64,000 bases of DNA. Source: Nostoc sp. FACHB-280. GTDB lineage: Bacteria > Cyanobacteriota > Cyanobacteriia > Cyanobacteriales > Nostocaceae. Position 1 is the first letter of the stretch. Every line of letters begins with the position of its first letter. Below the pieces are notes generated by a model. That model ran no database searches and was not told the DNA's origin. It saw only the letters and a list, made by a program, of their open reading frames with translations. The stretch lies in contig NZ_JACJSD010000001.1 of the NCBI RefSeq assembly GCF_014697615.1, positions 372,001 through 436,000 on the forward strand, in the 5' to 3' direction. Made by a program: the position numbers and the translations under genes. This document shows, in pieces, positions 35,428 through 45,046 of this stretch.

Positions 35428-36663
35428 ATGCAAAAAATACAACGCTTAATAAATCTTTTTTCTGCTCTAATAGAATTAATTATCAGAGAGAAGAGATTAC
35501 CACAAAGATTGACTGAAAATTACTTTTTTCATGCTCCTGGTTACATAGTAAGACGTTTTCAACATCAATTAAAATCTATTAAATCAGATACCCCTGTAGT
35601 TTACTTACCTCATGTAGGACAAAGGTATGTATTTCAAATACTGCACCTGCTGAGTTTAGCTTATCCCGAAGTAATATTCCTCTGGGATTTTAACATTAAT
35701 AATTATATAAAATTAGGTTATGAAGGTAGAAGGCTTTTTTCTCTAAAAAATGTAAAAATTGTTCCCCCAGCATCTTATAAATTGCCAACAGAAGTAGTAG
35801 TCAGCCCTGATAATAATCAAAGCGAGTTCTTGAAGATTACAGCAGCCAAAAAACAGATAATTATAGAAAACGATGTATCGCAAGAGCCTAAGCAAGACTC
35901 TTTCATGCTGCCTTATGGGGTTCACCCTTATTTTCTCCAAAATTATGCAGAATTTAATAGCAGCATTAAAAAATTGCGTTCTCAAGACAGAGCAATATCT
36001 GTTTTGTTCTCAGGCGCTACTGCTTTTGTAATCGATAAATATTTAGTTGAGAGATATTATCATGTGCCTTCCCGTGACCGATGTGTGGAATTTTTAACAG
36101 AAAATTCCACAAGACTCAATATAGCTATTATCCAAGAGTTCCCAGAAAGAAAGAAATTTAATGATAATCCTGGTAGATACAAAGATTACTCACTAGTTCT
36201 TTGTAAATGTAAAGGGTTGCCGGAAAAGTGGTTAGATGAATTGTCTACTGCTAATTTCTTCTTAGCACTTCCTGGTAGCCATATGCTGATGTGTCACAAT
36301 GCAATCGAAGCTATGGCTGTAGGTACAATTCCTATTATCAGCTATGAAAATTGGTTTTTTCCCAATTTGATTAATGGAGAAAACTGTTTAACCTATAAAT
36401 CCTTAGAAGAACTTCCTCTAGTCATAGCTTATGCCAATCAATTGGAAAAAACTGTGATTGAGAAAATGAGAAAAGCTGTTATGGATTATTATGATAATTA
36501 TCTCAATCTTGTAGAAGTTGTAAACTTTATCAAAAACTATCAAGGTTGCCAACTCCATTTATATATTAATCATGAAGATGCAGAAACCTTGCGGAATTTA
36601 ACAGACAAATCAATTATTACTCGTGGTGGTAGTCTGCAAACCTTTCTTTCTATTCCTAGATAA
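35428..36663 (+). CDS. Putative glycosyltransferase, exostosin/GT-B-like
   Basis: 411 codons. I do not recognise the family firmly. A GT-B-like C-terminal region is suggested by KGLPEKWLDELSTANFFLAL and PGSHMLMCHNAIEAMAVGTI, followed by PIISYENWF. This resembles donor-site regions of exostosin-type or GT90-like enzymes, where a serine/histidine loop precedes an acidic residue. The N-terminal half has VVYLPHVGQRYVFQILHLL and a segment LFLWDFNINN-like in strand pattern. Context supports a transferase. Confidence 0.65.
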   Translation: MQKIQRLINLFSALIELIIREKRLPQRLTENYFFHAPGYIVRRFQHQLKSIKSDTPVVYLPHVGQRYVFQILHLLSLAYPEVIFLWDFNINNYIKLGYEGRRLFSLKNVKIVPPASYKLPTEVVVSPDNNQSEFLKITAAKKQIIIENDVSQEPKQDSFMLPYGVHPYFLQNYAEFNSSIKKLRSQDRAISVLFSGATAFVIDKYLVERYYHVPSRDRCVEFLTENSTRLNIAIIQEFPERKKFNDNPGRYKDYSLVLCKCKGLPEKWLDELSTANFFLALPGSHMLMCHNAIEAMAVGTIPIISYENWFFPNLINGENCLTYKSLEELPLVIAYANQLEKTVIEKMRKAVMDYYDNYLNLVEVVNFIKNYQGCQLHLYINHEDAETLRNLTDKSIITRGGSLQTFLSIPR

Positions 36664-36954
36664 ATAATTAACTTAGATAAAAGGCATGAAATCTATTAAT
36701 TTGCTATTACCTCTAAGTTGGATATAATCTTTTAATTTTCAACACAAGTTCTGAAGGGGCGAAACATGGCTAATATTCTAATTGATTCAAAGGTGTAAGC
36801 AAATTCTGGTAAAAGAAGATAGGTCAATCATTGTTAAGAAGGTTAAGAAGACCTATCTATTGAATATTTTACCTAAATTTTATCAAACGAACTTAGAAAA
36901 TCAACTATCAGAGTCACGATTATTGTTTTTCAACCTACTAGTTAATGTCCTTTA
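36664..36954. other. 290-base gap with a long inverted repeat
   Basis: No gene seen. AGATAGGTC (36817-36825) and GACCTATCT (36850-36858) form a perfect 9-bp inverted repeat with a 24-base spacer. A ten-codon frame beginning ATGGCTAATATTC at 36766 is preceded by gggcgaaac and stops at once, possibly a gene remnant. Confidence 0.45.
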
Positions 36955-37707
36955 TTGGTGAAAATTACCATGAATGTATCAGGAATTTCTAATCAATCCT
37001 TGTTAGGAAAAGTTTTGCGTTTGCCACTAAAACTAATTCCTCCTACAACAATTTTACCTATCCTCCAGGGTAGACTTAAAGGTAAGCGTTGGATCACTGG
37101 TTCTAGTCAGCATGGTTGTTGGTTAGGCAGCTATGAATATGATAAACAAATTTTATTCGAGCAAACTATTACAGATGGAAGTATTGTATTTGATTTAGGC
37201 GCACATACTGGGTTTTATACACTTTTAGCTTCCACCTTGGTAGGTGCTAAAGGCAAAGTATTTGCCTTTGAACCAATGCCTATTAATGTTAAATATCTCA
37301 AACAACACCTGCAATTGAACCGTATAGCTAACGTTACTGTCATGGAAGCTGCTGTTTCAGATACTACAGGCATTGCTTATTTTGAATTAAATTCCTCTAG
37401 TTTTCAGGGACAATTATCATCAAAAGGTACTCTGGAAGTAGCAACAGTTAGCCTTGATAACTTAATTGCTACAGGGGAGATTCCTACTCCCAACTATATG
37501 AAAATAGATGTAGAAGGAGCAGAAATGAAAGTTCTTACTGGTGCTAAAACCATGCTAATTAATGCTCATCCAACTATATTTTTAGCAACCCATAGTGTAG
37601 AACTTCATCAACAGTGTATTAATTTCCTAACTTTATTAGGTTACAAAATCAAACCTGTCGGTAATAAAAATTTAGAAGAATGTGAAGAAATTATAGCTGT
37701 CTATTAA
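36955..37707 (+). CDS. FkbM-family SAM-dependent methyltransferase
   Basis: 250 codons from TTG; GTG 36958 or ATG 36970 (MNVSGISNQ) are equally plausible starts, and I lean to 36970. The class I SAM-binding motif is VFDLGAHTGFYTLLAS, with the acidic ribose residue in VFAFEPMP and the FkbM signature YMKIDVEGAEMKVLTGA. These enzymes O-methylate hydroxyl groups, often on sugars of surface glycans. Here it would add methyl decoration to the polymer. Confidence 0.9.
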   Translation: MVKITMNVSGISNQSLLGKVLRLPLKLIPPTTILPILQGRLKGKRWITGSSQHGCWLGSYEYDKQILFEQTITDGSIVFDLGAHTGFYTLLASTLVGAKGKVFAFEPMPINVKYLKQHLQLNRIANVTVMEAAVSDTTGIAYFELNSSSFQGQLSSKGTLEVATVSLDNLIATGEIPTPNYMKIDVEGAEMKVLTGAKTMLINAHPTIFLATHSVELHQQCINFLTLLGYKIKPVGNKNLEECEEIIAVY

Positions 37708-37772
37708 AAGTAATCAATACTATTCGTGAGTGAAAAATAGAATTTTTTATCTACGGTGCAAGGTGTGCAAAT

Positions 37773-39086
37773 GTGAGTTATAAAGTTTTAATTGTCAGTC
37801 CCCATTTTCCCCCAATTAATGCGGCTGATCATCAAAGGATACGAATGTCTCTTCCTTATATGGAAGAATTTGGCTGGGAAGCTCATGTTCTCACAGTGAG
37901 ACCAGACTGTGTTTTTGGAGTTAACGAACCACTGTTAGAAAAAACAGTTCCCCAAAAGATTCCAGTTACCCGTACAGGAGCATTATCTATCGAAAAAACT
38001 CGCAGATTGGGGATGAGTAGTCTGGGCTGGCGTTCTTTTCCCCAACTACTGGCTGTGGGTAATCGTCTTTTGCGAGAGCAAAAGTTTGACTTAGTATATT
38101 TTTCTACAACAATATTTGATGCAATGGTTCTGGGGGCGATTTGGTATCGTCGTTTTGGCATTCCTTATGTTCTAGATTTCCAAGACCCTTGGCTAAGTGA
38201 TTACTACCAAAATTCCAAAACTGCAAGGCCTCCCGGTGGGCGTTTGAAGTATGGCTTTTCTCAATTGCAAGCTAAACTCCTAGAACCTATTGGTGTGAGT
38301 GCAGCAAGCCATATCATTAGTGTTTCACCTGCCTATCCCAAAATCTTACAACAGCGATATTCTCACTTACGTCCAGAACAATTTACGGTTTTACCCTTTG
38401 GTGCGCCAGAACAAGATTTTGCATCACTTCCAGCACTTGATGTTCAGCAGTCAATCTTTAATCCTGATGATGGTAAACGCCACTGGGTATACGTAGGTCG
38501 AGGTGGGGATGATATGGCCTTGGCTTTGCGAAGCTTATTCTTGGGGATTAAGTGCGATCGCCTGAAAAATCCGCAAGTATGGGACTCAATTAGGTTACAC
38601 TTTATTGGGACAAGCTATGCACCCAAAGAACATGCTATTAAAACAGCTGAACCAATTGCCCAAGAACTTGGTATAGCCGATTTAGTCACCGAACATCCTG
38701 TACGTATTCCTTACTTTGAAGCCATCAAAGTCCTCACAGATAGTAGTGCTATCTTACTCATTGGTTCTAATGACTCTACCTACACAGCCTCTAAACTGTA
38801 TCCTTGCATCCTAGCCCGTAAGCCCATACTGGCAGTTTTCCACCAACAGAGTTCTGTAGTAGAGATTCTCAGGCAAAGCCAAGCCGGGGAAGCTATAACT
38901 TTTAATAGCAACAGCCAACCAGAGGATTTATTAGGCGAAGTCACCACTGCCCTGCAAAAATTGCTTTCCCTACCTCACGGGTACATACCGGAAACTAACT
39001 GGTCAGCATTTAAACCTTACACAGCGCGAGAAATGACCAGGAAGCAGTGCGAAATTTTTGACCAGTGTCTTGCTAGTCAAGGATAA
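37773..39086 (+). CDS. GT4-like glycosyltransferase
   Basis: 437 codons from GTG. The N-terminus YKVLIVSPHFPPINAADHQR is a GT-B opening common in exopolysaccharide clusters. The donor side shows HWVYVGRGGDDMALALRSLF, LHFIGTSYAPKEH and SKLYPCILARKPILAVFHQQ in place of the usual E-x7-E segment, so it is an atypical GT4. Eleven bases separate it from the Wzy-like gene. Confidence 0.82.
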   Translation: MSYKVLIVSPHFPPINAADHQRIRMSLPYMEEFGWEAHVLTVRPDCVFGVNEPLLEKTVPQKIPVTRTGALSIEKTRRLGMSSLGWRSFPQLLAVGNRLLREQKFDLVYFSTTIFDAMVLGAIWYRRFGIPYVLDFQDPWLSDYYQNSKTARPPGGRLKYGFSQLQAKLLEPIGVSAASHIISVSPAYPKILQQRYSHLRPEQFTVLPFGAPEQDFASLPALDVQQSIFNPDDGKRHWVYVGRGGDDMALALRSLFLGIKCDRLKNPQVWDSIRLHFIGTSYAPKEHAIKTAEPIAQELGIADLVTEHPVRIPYFEAIKVLTDSSAILLIGSNDSTYTASKLYPCILARKPILAVFHQQSSVVEILRQSQAGEAITFNSNSQPEDLLGEVTTALQKLLSLPHGYIPETNWSAFKPYTAREMTRKQCEIFDQCLASQG

Positions 39087-39097
39087 AGAAAATCGTT

Positions 39098-40582
39098 ATG
39101 AATCAGTCATACCCCAGCAACTACCCTTCATTAGCTTTGTTACCCAAAGTTGAACGGTATCAAAGACGACAGTTACTCAAGGTATTTTGGCTGATTGCGA
39201 TCGCCTTATTATTCTTTGAAATGCAGGCAGAAACTACTTCCATACTACCAAAATTAGCAGCTATTATCCTCACCATAGCTGCACTGATGCCGAGTTACCT
39301 TTGGTGTGCTGGTCGAGCCTTTGGAATGCCGATTTTCCCCTTATTCGCTTTTACATATACTTGGACTCATGCTTTACCCTTAGTATCTAATCATTCCGCA
39401 GTCATTGTTTATTCTCCAGAAAGCCAATTATTTGCCGGACTAACTGCTGCTGGGTTTTTAGGCATAGGCACTTCCGTTTGGTTTAACTTGGTAAAATCTC
39501 CACCTCCTTTACCTAAACACTATCGCGCCTTAAACGGGAAAAAAGGCAATTTATTTTTCTTATTAATCATGGTTTTAGCCGTCCTCTTTAACTTATCGAA
39601 AAATGGCGGCTGGCTGTTAATAGATGGAGGTATATTTTCGGCGATTCGGGGTGCTGTTTTAGGGCTAGCCGTTCTCGCTAGTTTCGTACTCACCTATCAA
39701 TTAGGTAATCGTACCTTACCAAAAACTCAGTCAAGAATATATTTAATTTTGCTGATTGCCTACATGATAACGGACGCAGTTGCTTTAGTAGTTGTAGGCG
39801 CAGCATCTACATTTATGGTATCTACAGCTGCCTTTATTATTGGTCGGAAGAAAGTGCCAATCATAGCTATTTTAATTGTTGCTGTCAGCCTTTCTGTATT
39901 GCATCAAGGTAAAAGTGAGATGCGTCATAAATATTGGTTTAACAGCAAGGGAATAACCCTTGTTCAACCTTGGGAATATGGAAATTGGTATAGCGAATGG
40001 ATTGGTTATAGCCTGCAAAAAATGCAGATAAAAGATGATGAATTTACATCATCCAAGGAAGACAAAGAAGCATCATTTGTAGAACGTTCAAGTGTAATTC
40101 AAATGCTACTTTTATCTCAAACTAAAAGTCCAGAACCTATACCTTATTTATATGGTGAGTCTTATGCCGTCATCCCACAGCTATTAATTCCGCGATTTTT
40201 GAATGCGAATAAAATTCGCAGCCATGAAGGCACGTCTATTTTAAGTATTCATTATGGATTACAAAGAAGAGAAGATACTTTATCTACTACTATTGGTTGG
40301 GGATTATTGGCTGAATCTTATGCCAATTTTGGTCTTTTAGGCTGTGCTGGACTTGGAGTAGTATTAGGAAATGTGTATGGTAGAACTACTCGCTGGTCTA
40401 TGAATGCACCTATTCTTTCAGCCCAATCACTTTTCTCTGTCCTACTACTAGCCTTTTCTTTGCAGTCAGAATACAGTGCTGGGGTCTATGTTTCTGCTTT
40501 ATTTCAATCGGGTATGGTGCTATATGGGATGGTTTTAGTCTTGATGGAGAATCAAAAGACATCACGTCCAGTTTATAAATGA
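39098..40582 (+). CDS. Polytopic membrane protein, Wzy/O-antigen-polymerase-like
   Basis: 494 codons with about 11-12 hydrophobic segments and a large soluble loop (about 280-395) between late segments, the layout of Wzy/WaaL polymerases and ligases. Arg and His residues in that loop (RSHEGTSILSIHYGLQRRED) could be catalytic, as in Wzy. Sequence identity to a named family is not evident to me, so the role rests on topology and context. A Wzy-like enzyme next to Wzm/Wzt export genes is unexpected. Confidence 0.7.
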   Translation: MNQSYPSNYPSLALLPKVERYQRRQLLKVFWLIAIALLFFEMQAETTSILPKLAAIILTIAALMPSYLWCAGRAFGMPIFPLFAFTYTWTHALPLVSNHSAVIVYSPESQLFAGLTAAGFLGIGTSVWFNLVKSPPPLPKHYRALNGKKGNLFFLLIMVLAVLFNLSKNGGWLLIDGGIFSAIRGAVLGLAVLASFVLTYQLGNRTLPKTQSRIYLILLIAYMITDAVALVVVGAASTFMVSTAAFIIGRKKVPIIAILIVAVSLSVLHQGKSEMRHKYWFNSKGITLVQPWEYGNWYSEWIGYSLQKMQIKDDEFTSSKEDKEASFVERSSVIQMLLLSQTKSPEPIPYLYGESYAVIPQLLIPRFLNANKIRSHEGTSILSIHYGLQRREDTLSTTIGWGLLAESYANFGLLGCAGLGVVLGNVYGRTTRWSMNAPILSAQSLFSVLLLAFSLQSEYSAGVYVSALFQSGMVLYGMVLVLMENQKTSRPVYK

Positions 40583-40605
40583 TGAAACAAGAGAGCAGTT
40601 AAAAC

Positions 40606-41781
40606 ATGAAAAAACTGGCAATTGTTGTTTCCCATCCCATTCAATATTATTCCCCTTGGTTTAATTATCTGGCTAACACAGCAGGTTTAGCTGTGAAGGT
40701 TTTTTACTTGTGGAATTTTGGCGTTACCAAGCAAGTAGATTTCGGTTTTAAGCAAGCAATTCAATGGGATATCCCCTTATTAAACGGCTACGATTATGAA
40801 TTTGTTCCGAATATCAGTAGTAGTCCTGGAACACATCATTTCTGGGGTTTACAAAATCCGTCTTTAAGTTCACAAATTCAAAAATTTAACCCGGAAGCGG
40901 TACTATTAATGATTTATAATTATGCTAGTATCTATCGCTTATTGTGGACTTGGAATCAACGTCAAATTCCTTTGTTATTTCGGGGAGATTCTCACCGACT
41001 GCTAGGTTTGTATGGGGTCAAAGCTTTAGCTAGACGAGAATTTATTACACAAATATATCGTCGATTTGCTGCTTGCTTATATGTAGGTAAAGCCAACTAT
41101 GATTACTTCCGTTATCATCGGGTAGCTGAGGAACAATTGTTTTTTTCTCCCCATGCAGTAGATAACGATCGCTTTTTAGCTCAAGCTGATATAGTTAACC
41201 ATCAAGCACAAGCCTGGAAACAAGAATTAGGTATTCCCCCAGACCATCAGGTAATTCTCTTTGCTGGTAAGCTGGAAGATAAAAAACGTCCTTTGGATTT
41301 GCTCAAAGCTTTCTTATCAACAAATATTCCTCAGACCTCTCTGTTATTTGTGGGTGCTGGGCCTTTAGAAACAGAATTAAAAAACACCGCAGCTGGACAC
41401 CCTCATATTTACTTTGCCCCTTTTCAAAACCAAACATTAATGCCTCGTACCTACACAATGGCAGATTTATTCGTTTTACCCAGCTACGGTACTGGAGAAA
41501 CCTGGGGACTGGCAATTAATGAAGCCATGTGTTTAGCTCGTCCTGTAGTAGTGAGTAATCATGTAGGTTGTTCCCAAGACCTAGTTCACAATTATGATAA
41601 CGGTTTAATTTTTCCGGCTGGTGATGTGTCAGCCTTAGCCCATAGTCTGAAGGAAGCATTCGCAGATCGACAACGTTTACAAAAATGGGGAGAAAATAGC
41701 CGGAATATAGTGTCAAAATACACCTATGCTCAGGCAACTCAGGGATTACTGAAAGCACTTGCATATGCCAAATCAATCTAA
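40606..41781 (+). CDS. GT4-family glycosyltransferase
   Basis: 391 codons from ATG. The opening is KKLAIVVSHPIQYYSPWFNY. Donor-binding sequence includes VILFAGKLEDKKRPLDLLKA, and the GT4 E-x7-E motif lies in GETWGLAINEAMCLARPVVV. The family member is complete and typical. The next gene begins within or a few bases after its end. Confidence 0.93.
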   Translation: MKKLAIVVSHPIQYYSPWFNYLANTAGLAVKVFYLWNFGVTKQVDFGFKQAIQWDIPLLNGYDYEFVPNISSSPGTHHFWGLQNPSLSSQIQKFNPEAVLLMIYNYASIYRLLWTWNQRQIPLLFRGDSHRLLGLYGVKALARREFITQIYRRFAACLYVGKANYDYFRYHRVAEEQLFFSPHAVDNDRFLAQADIVNHQAQAWKQELGIPPDHQVILFAGKLEDKKRPLDLLKAFLSTNIPQTSLLFVGAGPLETELKNTAAGHPHIYFAPFQNQTLMPRTYTMADLFVLPSYGTGETWGLAINEAMCLARPVVVSNHVGCSQDLVHNYDNGLIFPAGDVSALAHSLKEAFADRQRLQKWGENSRNIVSKYTYAQATQGLLKALAYAKSI

Positions 41782-41785
41782 ATCA

Positions 41786-42916
41786 ATGAATATACATCTT
41801 TGGTTGCCTCAGTTGTTTAGTTTTAACGGTGGCATCCAAATATATTCTGCTTTTTTATTTCAAGCTTTACAAAATATTTTTCCTGACAGTGGCTACGAAG
41901 TTTTTATTAAACATGATGTGGAAACTTCGCCTAGCATTACCTACTTACCTCAAACTCGATTTCATTTTGCTGGTGGTTTACCTGCGAAAGTCCGTACACC
42001 CTTATTTGCAGCACAGCTTGTTGGCAATGGTTTAATTAAAAGACCGGATTTGGTGTTAGCCACTCACCTAAATTTTGCGATCGCCGCCTTCATCCTCAAG
42101 CGTCTCTTGGGGATATCATACTGGGTAGTAGCCCACGGTATCGAAGCCTGGAATCTGCAAAATCGGGCGGTACAAACAGCTTTGAGGGAAGCCGATTTAA
42201 TTTTAGCCGTTAGTGCTTACACGCGCGATCGCCTGCTCAAAGAACAAAACCTCAATCCCCAAAAAGTCACCGTCCTACCCAATACCTTTGATGCTCGACG
42301 TTTTCAACCTGCGCCTAAACCCGCCTATTTGTTAGCAAAACACAACATTAAGCCGGCACAACCAGTTATCTTAACTGTAGGCAGATTAAGCGCAGGTGAG
42401 CAATACAAAGGTTATGACCAAGTTTTAAAAGCAATTCCCCAAATTCGTAAATCCCTTCCTGACGTTCACTATGTAATTGTTGGTAAAGGCAGTGATAGAC
42501 CAAGAATTGAACAACTCATAGCCCAGCTACAATTGCAAGATTGCGTTACCCTAGCGGGATTTGTCCCTGATGAACAGCTATGTGATTACTACAACCTCTG
42601 CGATGTTTTCGCTATGCCAAGCAAAGGAGAAGGCTTTGGCATCGTTTATTTAGAAGCATTAGCTTGTGGTAAAGCTGTGTTAGGAGGTAATCAAGACGGT
42701 GCTATAGATGCCCTGTGTCATGGTAAATTAGGGGCGTTGGTTAATCCTGATGATATGGAGGCGATCGCTCAAACACTAACTGACATTCTCATCCAGAAAT
42801 ATCCCAATTCCTTAATTTATCAACCAGATGAATTACGAAATTCTGTGATTGATATATATGGATTTGCCAGCTTTCAATCAAATTTAAAGCAGAAATTTAA
42901 CACTTTTTTACCCTAA
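41786..42916 (+). CDS. GT4-family glycosyltransferase
   Basis: I start at ATG 41786 (MNIHLWLPQLFSFNGGIQIY, 376 residues), which puts the first beta strand at the N-terminus. TTG 41759 or ATG 41765 would overlap the previous gene. The acceptor-side motif WVVAHGIEAWNLQN, the donor site VILTVGRLSAGEQYKGYDQV and the E-x7-E region GEGFGIVYLEALACGKAVLG are all intact. Confidence 0.93.
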   Translation: MNIHLWLPQLFSFNGGIQIYSAFLFQALQNIFPDSGYEVFIKHDVETSPSITYLPQTRFHFAGGLPAKVRTPLFAAQLVGNGLIKRPDLVLATHLNFAIAAFILKRLLGISYWVVAHGIEAWNLQNRAVQTALREADLILAVSAYTRDRLLKEQNLNPQKVTVLPNTFDARRFQPAPKPAYLLAKHNIKPAQPVILTVGRLSAGEQYKGYDQVLKAIPQIRKSLPDVHYVIVGKGSDRPRIEQLIAQLQLQDCVTLAGFVPDEQLCDYYNLCDVFAMPSKGEGFGIVYLEALACGKAVLGGNQDGAIDALCHGKLGALVNPDDMEAIAQTLTDILIQKYPNSLIYQPDELRNSVIDIYGFASFQSNLKQKFNTFLP

Positions 42917-43217
42917 TATAAAAATTCAGACTTAATTGTTGTAAGCTAGATATTCAGTATTGTTTCAAGGTTAAAATCTGTTCAGAGATTGGGAGAATTG
43001 AATGCAGATAAACGCAGATAATTAGCATTTTAGATTTTCTTGGCTGTAGGGTGGACATTCCCCACCTTATCTTAGTTTCACTGGTGAATTTCCACATTCA
43101 AAATAGGAAAAATCCAAAAAAAGAATTAGATTTTTATATCTATAATTTTCTTTTATTATTTTAATATTTGAATTAATTACAAATTTTAATTAAAACTTAT
43201 ATACCAAATTTTAAAAT
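42917..43217. other. 300-base gap with interspersed repeats
   Basis: No gene seen. An imperfect palindrome GGTGG-acattcc-CCACC lies at 43050-43066, a relative of the one at 30058. A direct repeat fragment (gcagataaacgcagata) is near 43003-43020. The last 70 bases are very AT-rich and should contain the asnB-type gene promoter. Confidence 0.5.
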
Positions 43218-45011
43218 ATGTGTGGCATTGCAGGCATTCTTACAGTCAATCAATATCAAGAGCAATTAGAACAGACGATTCAGCGAATGCAAATTGCTTT
43301 GCAACATCGTGGCCCTGATGATGCGGGTATTTTTATAGCCCCACAAAGACAAGCTGCTCTAGCTCATACTCGTCTTTCCATTCTCGACCTCAGTATTGCC
43401 GGACATCAGCCCATGTCCACATCTGACGGTCGCTACTGGATTACTTTTAACGGTGAAATCTATAACTTTCAACAACTACGGCACGATTTGATTGCACAAG
43501 GTGAAAAATTCAATTCGCAAACAGACACAGAAGTTATTTTAAAGTTGTACCAAAGATTGGGGAATGTCTGTGTTCAGCATCTACGCGGTATGTTTGCCTT
43601 TGCCATTTGGGACGACTTAGAGAAAACCTGCTTTTTAGCTCGTGATCCTTTAGGCATAAAACCCCTTTATTATTGGCAATCTGGTTCTGCATTAATCTTT
43701 GCGTCTGAACTTAGAGCAATTCTCGCCTCTCGTCAACCTGCTCTTAATTTGAGTATGGAAGGATTGTATGGTTATTTAACTAATGGTTCAGTTCCCGAAC
43801 CACACACATTAATTGCCGGAGTTCATTGCCTCAATGCTGGTCACTATCTGCAATGGCAAGGTGGTGAATTGACCCAAAAACAATATTGGCAAATTGATTT
43901 TACTCCTGAAGAAATCACCCCAGAACAAGCGCGTGAACAAGTCCGAAACGCATTAATTGATTCTATTGAACATCACTTTGTCAGTGATGTACCTGTAGGG
44001 GTATTTCTTAGCGGTGGTATAGATTCTACCACCGTAGTTGCCTTAGCACGTAAAACCCAAACTGGTATCCTGAAAACCTACTCCATTGGCTTTGAAGAAT
44101 CAAAATGGAACGAAGGAGAAACTGCCGCAAAAATAGCTCATACATTTGATACTGAGCATACACAATTCACCATTACATCTTCTTTAGGTAAAGCCCTCTT
44201 TCCTAAATATTTAGAAACAATTGACCAACCAAGCGTAGATGGTTTTAATACCTTTTGTGTGTCCCAACTAGCACGAGAAGACGGCACAAAAGTTGTACTT
44301 TCTGGTTTAGGAGGAGATGAATTATTTGGCGGTTATGGTTCCTTCCAAAAAATTCCCAAAATGGTGCGCTTAGGGAAAAAAGTTAAAGCATTTTCTCCCC
44401 TAAATATCGGTCTTGGTATGGGCTTAGAATATTGGGGTAACTCAGCCCAAATCAGAAGAATAGGAGATTTTTTACAAGATACTCCAAATGTTCAAGCTGC
44501 TTATCGTAGTTTCCGAGGAATATTCTCTCATCAAGAAGCTTGCAGAATCGCACATCAATACCTTCCAGAAAAAGATTTACCACTCCGTCAGCGTCAGCAT
44601 TCACTTATGTCTCTACCTTCCCTGGAAGATGAAGTTAGTTGGTTAGAAATTAGCGGCTATATGCTTAATCAGCTATTAAGAGACAGTGATGTAATGAGTA
44701 TGTCCTGGGGCTTAGAATTGCGAGTGCCGCTAGTAGACAGAGTTTTACTAGAAACTATTGCTTCTATACCCAGTAACCTGCGCTTAATGCCGCAAAAAAA
44801 GTTACTAATTGAATCTATACCAGAATTACCTGATTGGGTGATTAACAAACAAAAACGAGGTTTTTCTTTTCCTTTTCAAGAATGGATTAAAGATGAATGG
44901 CATGAATGCTTTACTGGATTAGATTCATATAAAGATATACACTTAGGAATTTGGTATCGTCGTTGGAGTCTGGCATTATTAAAGTATTGGTGGCAAAAAG
45001 TTTCTCAATAA
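43218..45011 (+). CDS. asnB: Asparagine synthase-like glutamine amidotransferase (AsnB family)
   Basis: 597 codons. The Ntn amidotransferase nucleophile Cys2 (MCGIAGIL) and the class II glutaminase motif RLSILDLSIAGHQPM are present. The synthetase half has the PP-loop VFLSGGIDSTTVVAL (near 262-276) and GLGGDELFGGYGSF. Enzymes of this family either make asparagine or amidate other carboxylates. AsnB homologues in O-antigen clusters amidate uronic acids, which would fit the WlbA/B/E-type genes upstream, but this is inference. It is flanked downstream by an IS relic. Confidence 0.92.
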   Translation: MCGIAGILTVNQYQEQLEQTIQRMQIALQHRGPDDAGIFIAPQRQAALAHTRLSILDLSIAGHQPMSTSDGRYWITFNGEIYNFQQLRHDLIAQGEKFNSQTDTEVILKLYQRLGNVCVQHLRGMFAFAIWDDLEKTCFLARDPLGIKPLYYWQSGSALIFASELRAILASRQPALNLSMEGLYGYLTNGSVPEPHTLIAGVHCLNAGHYLQWQGGELTQKQYWQIDFTPEEITPEQAREQVRNALIDSIEHHFVSDVPVGVFLSGGIDSTTVVALARKTQTGILKTYSIGFEESKWNEGETAAKIAHTFDTEHTQFTITSSLGKALFPKYLETIDQPSVDGFNTFCVSQLAREDGTKVVLSGLGGDELFGGYGSFQKIPKMVRLGKKVKAFSPLNIGLGMGLEYWGNSAQIRRIGDFLQDTPNVQAAYRSFRGIFSHQEACRIAHQYLPEKDLPLRQRQHSLMSLPSLEDEVSWLEISGYMLNQLLRDSDVMSMSWGLELRVPLVDRVLLETIASIPSNLRLMPQKKLLIESIPELPDWVINKQKRGFSFPFQEWIKDEWHECFTGLDSYKDIHLGIWYRRWSLALLKYWWQKVSQ

Positions 45012-45046
45012 TCAATCAATATATTTTTGAAAAAATAACAAGCTAA

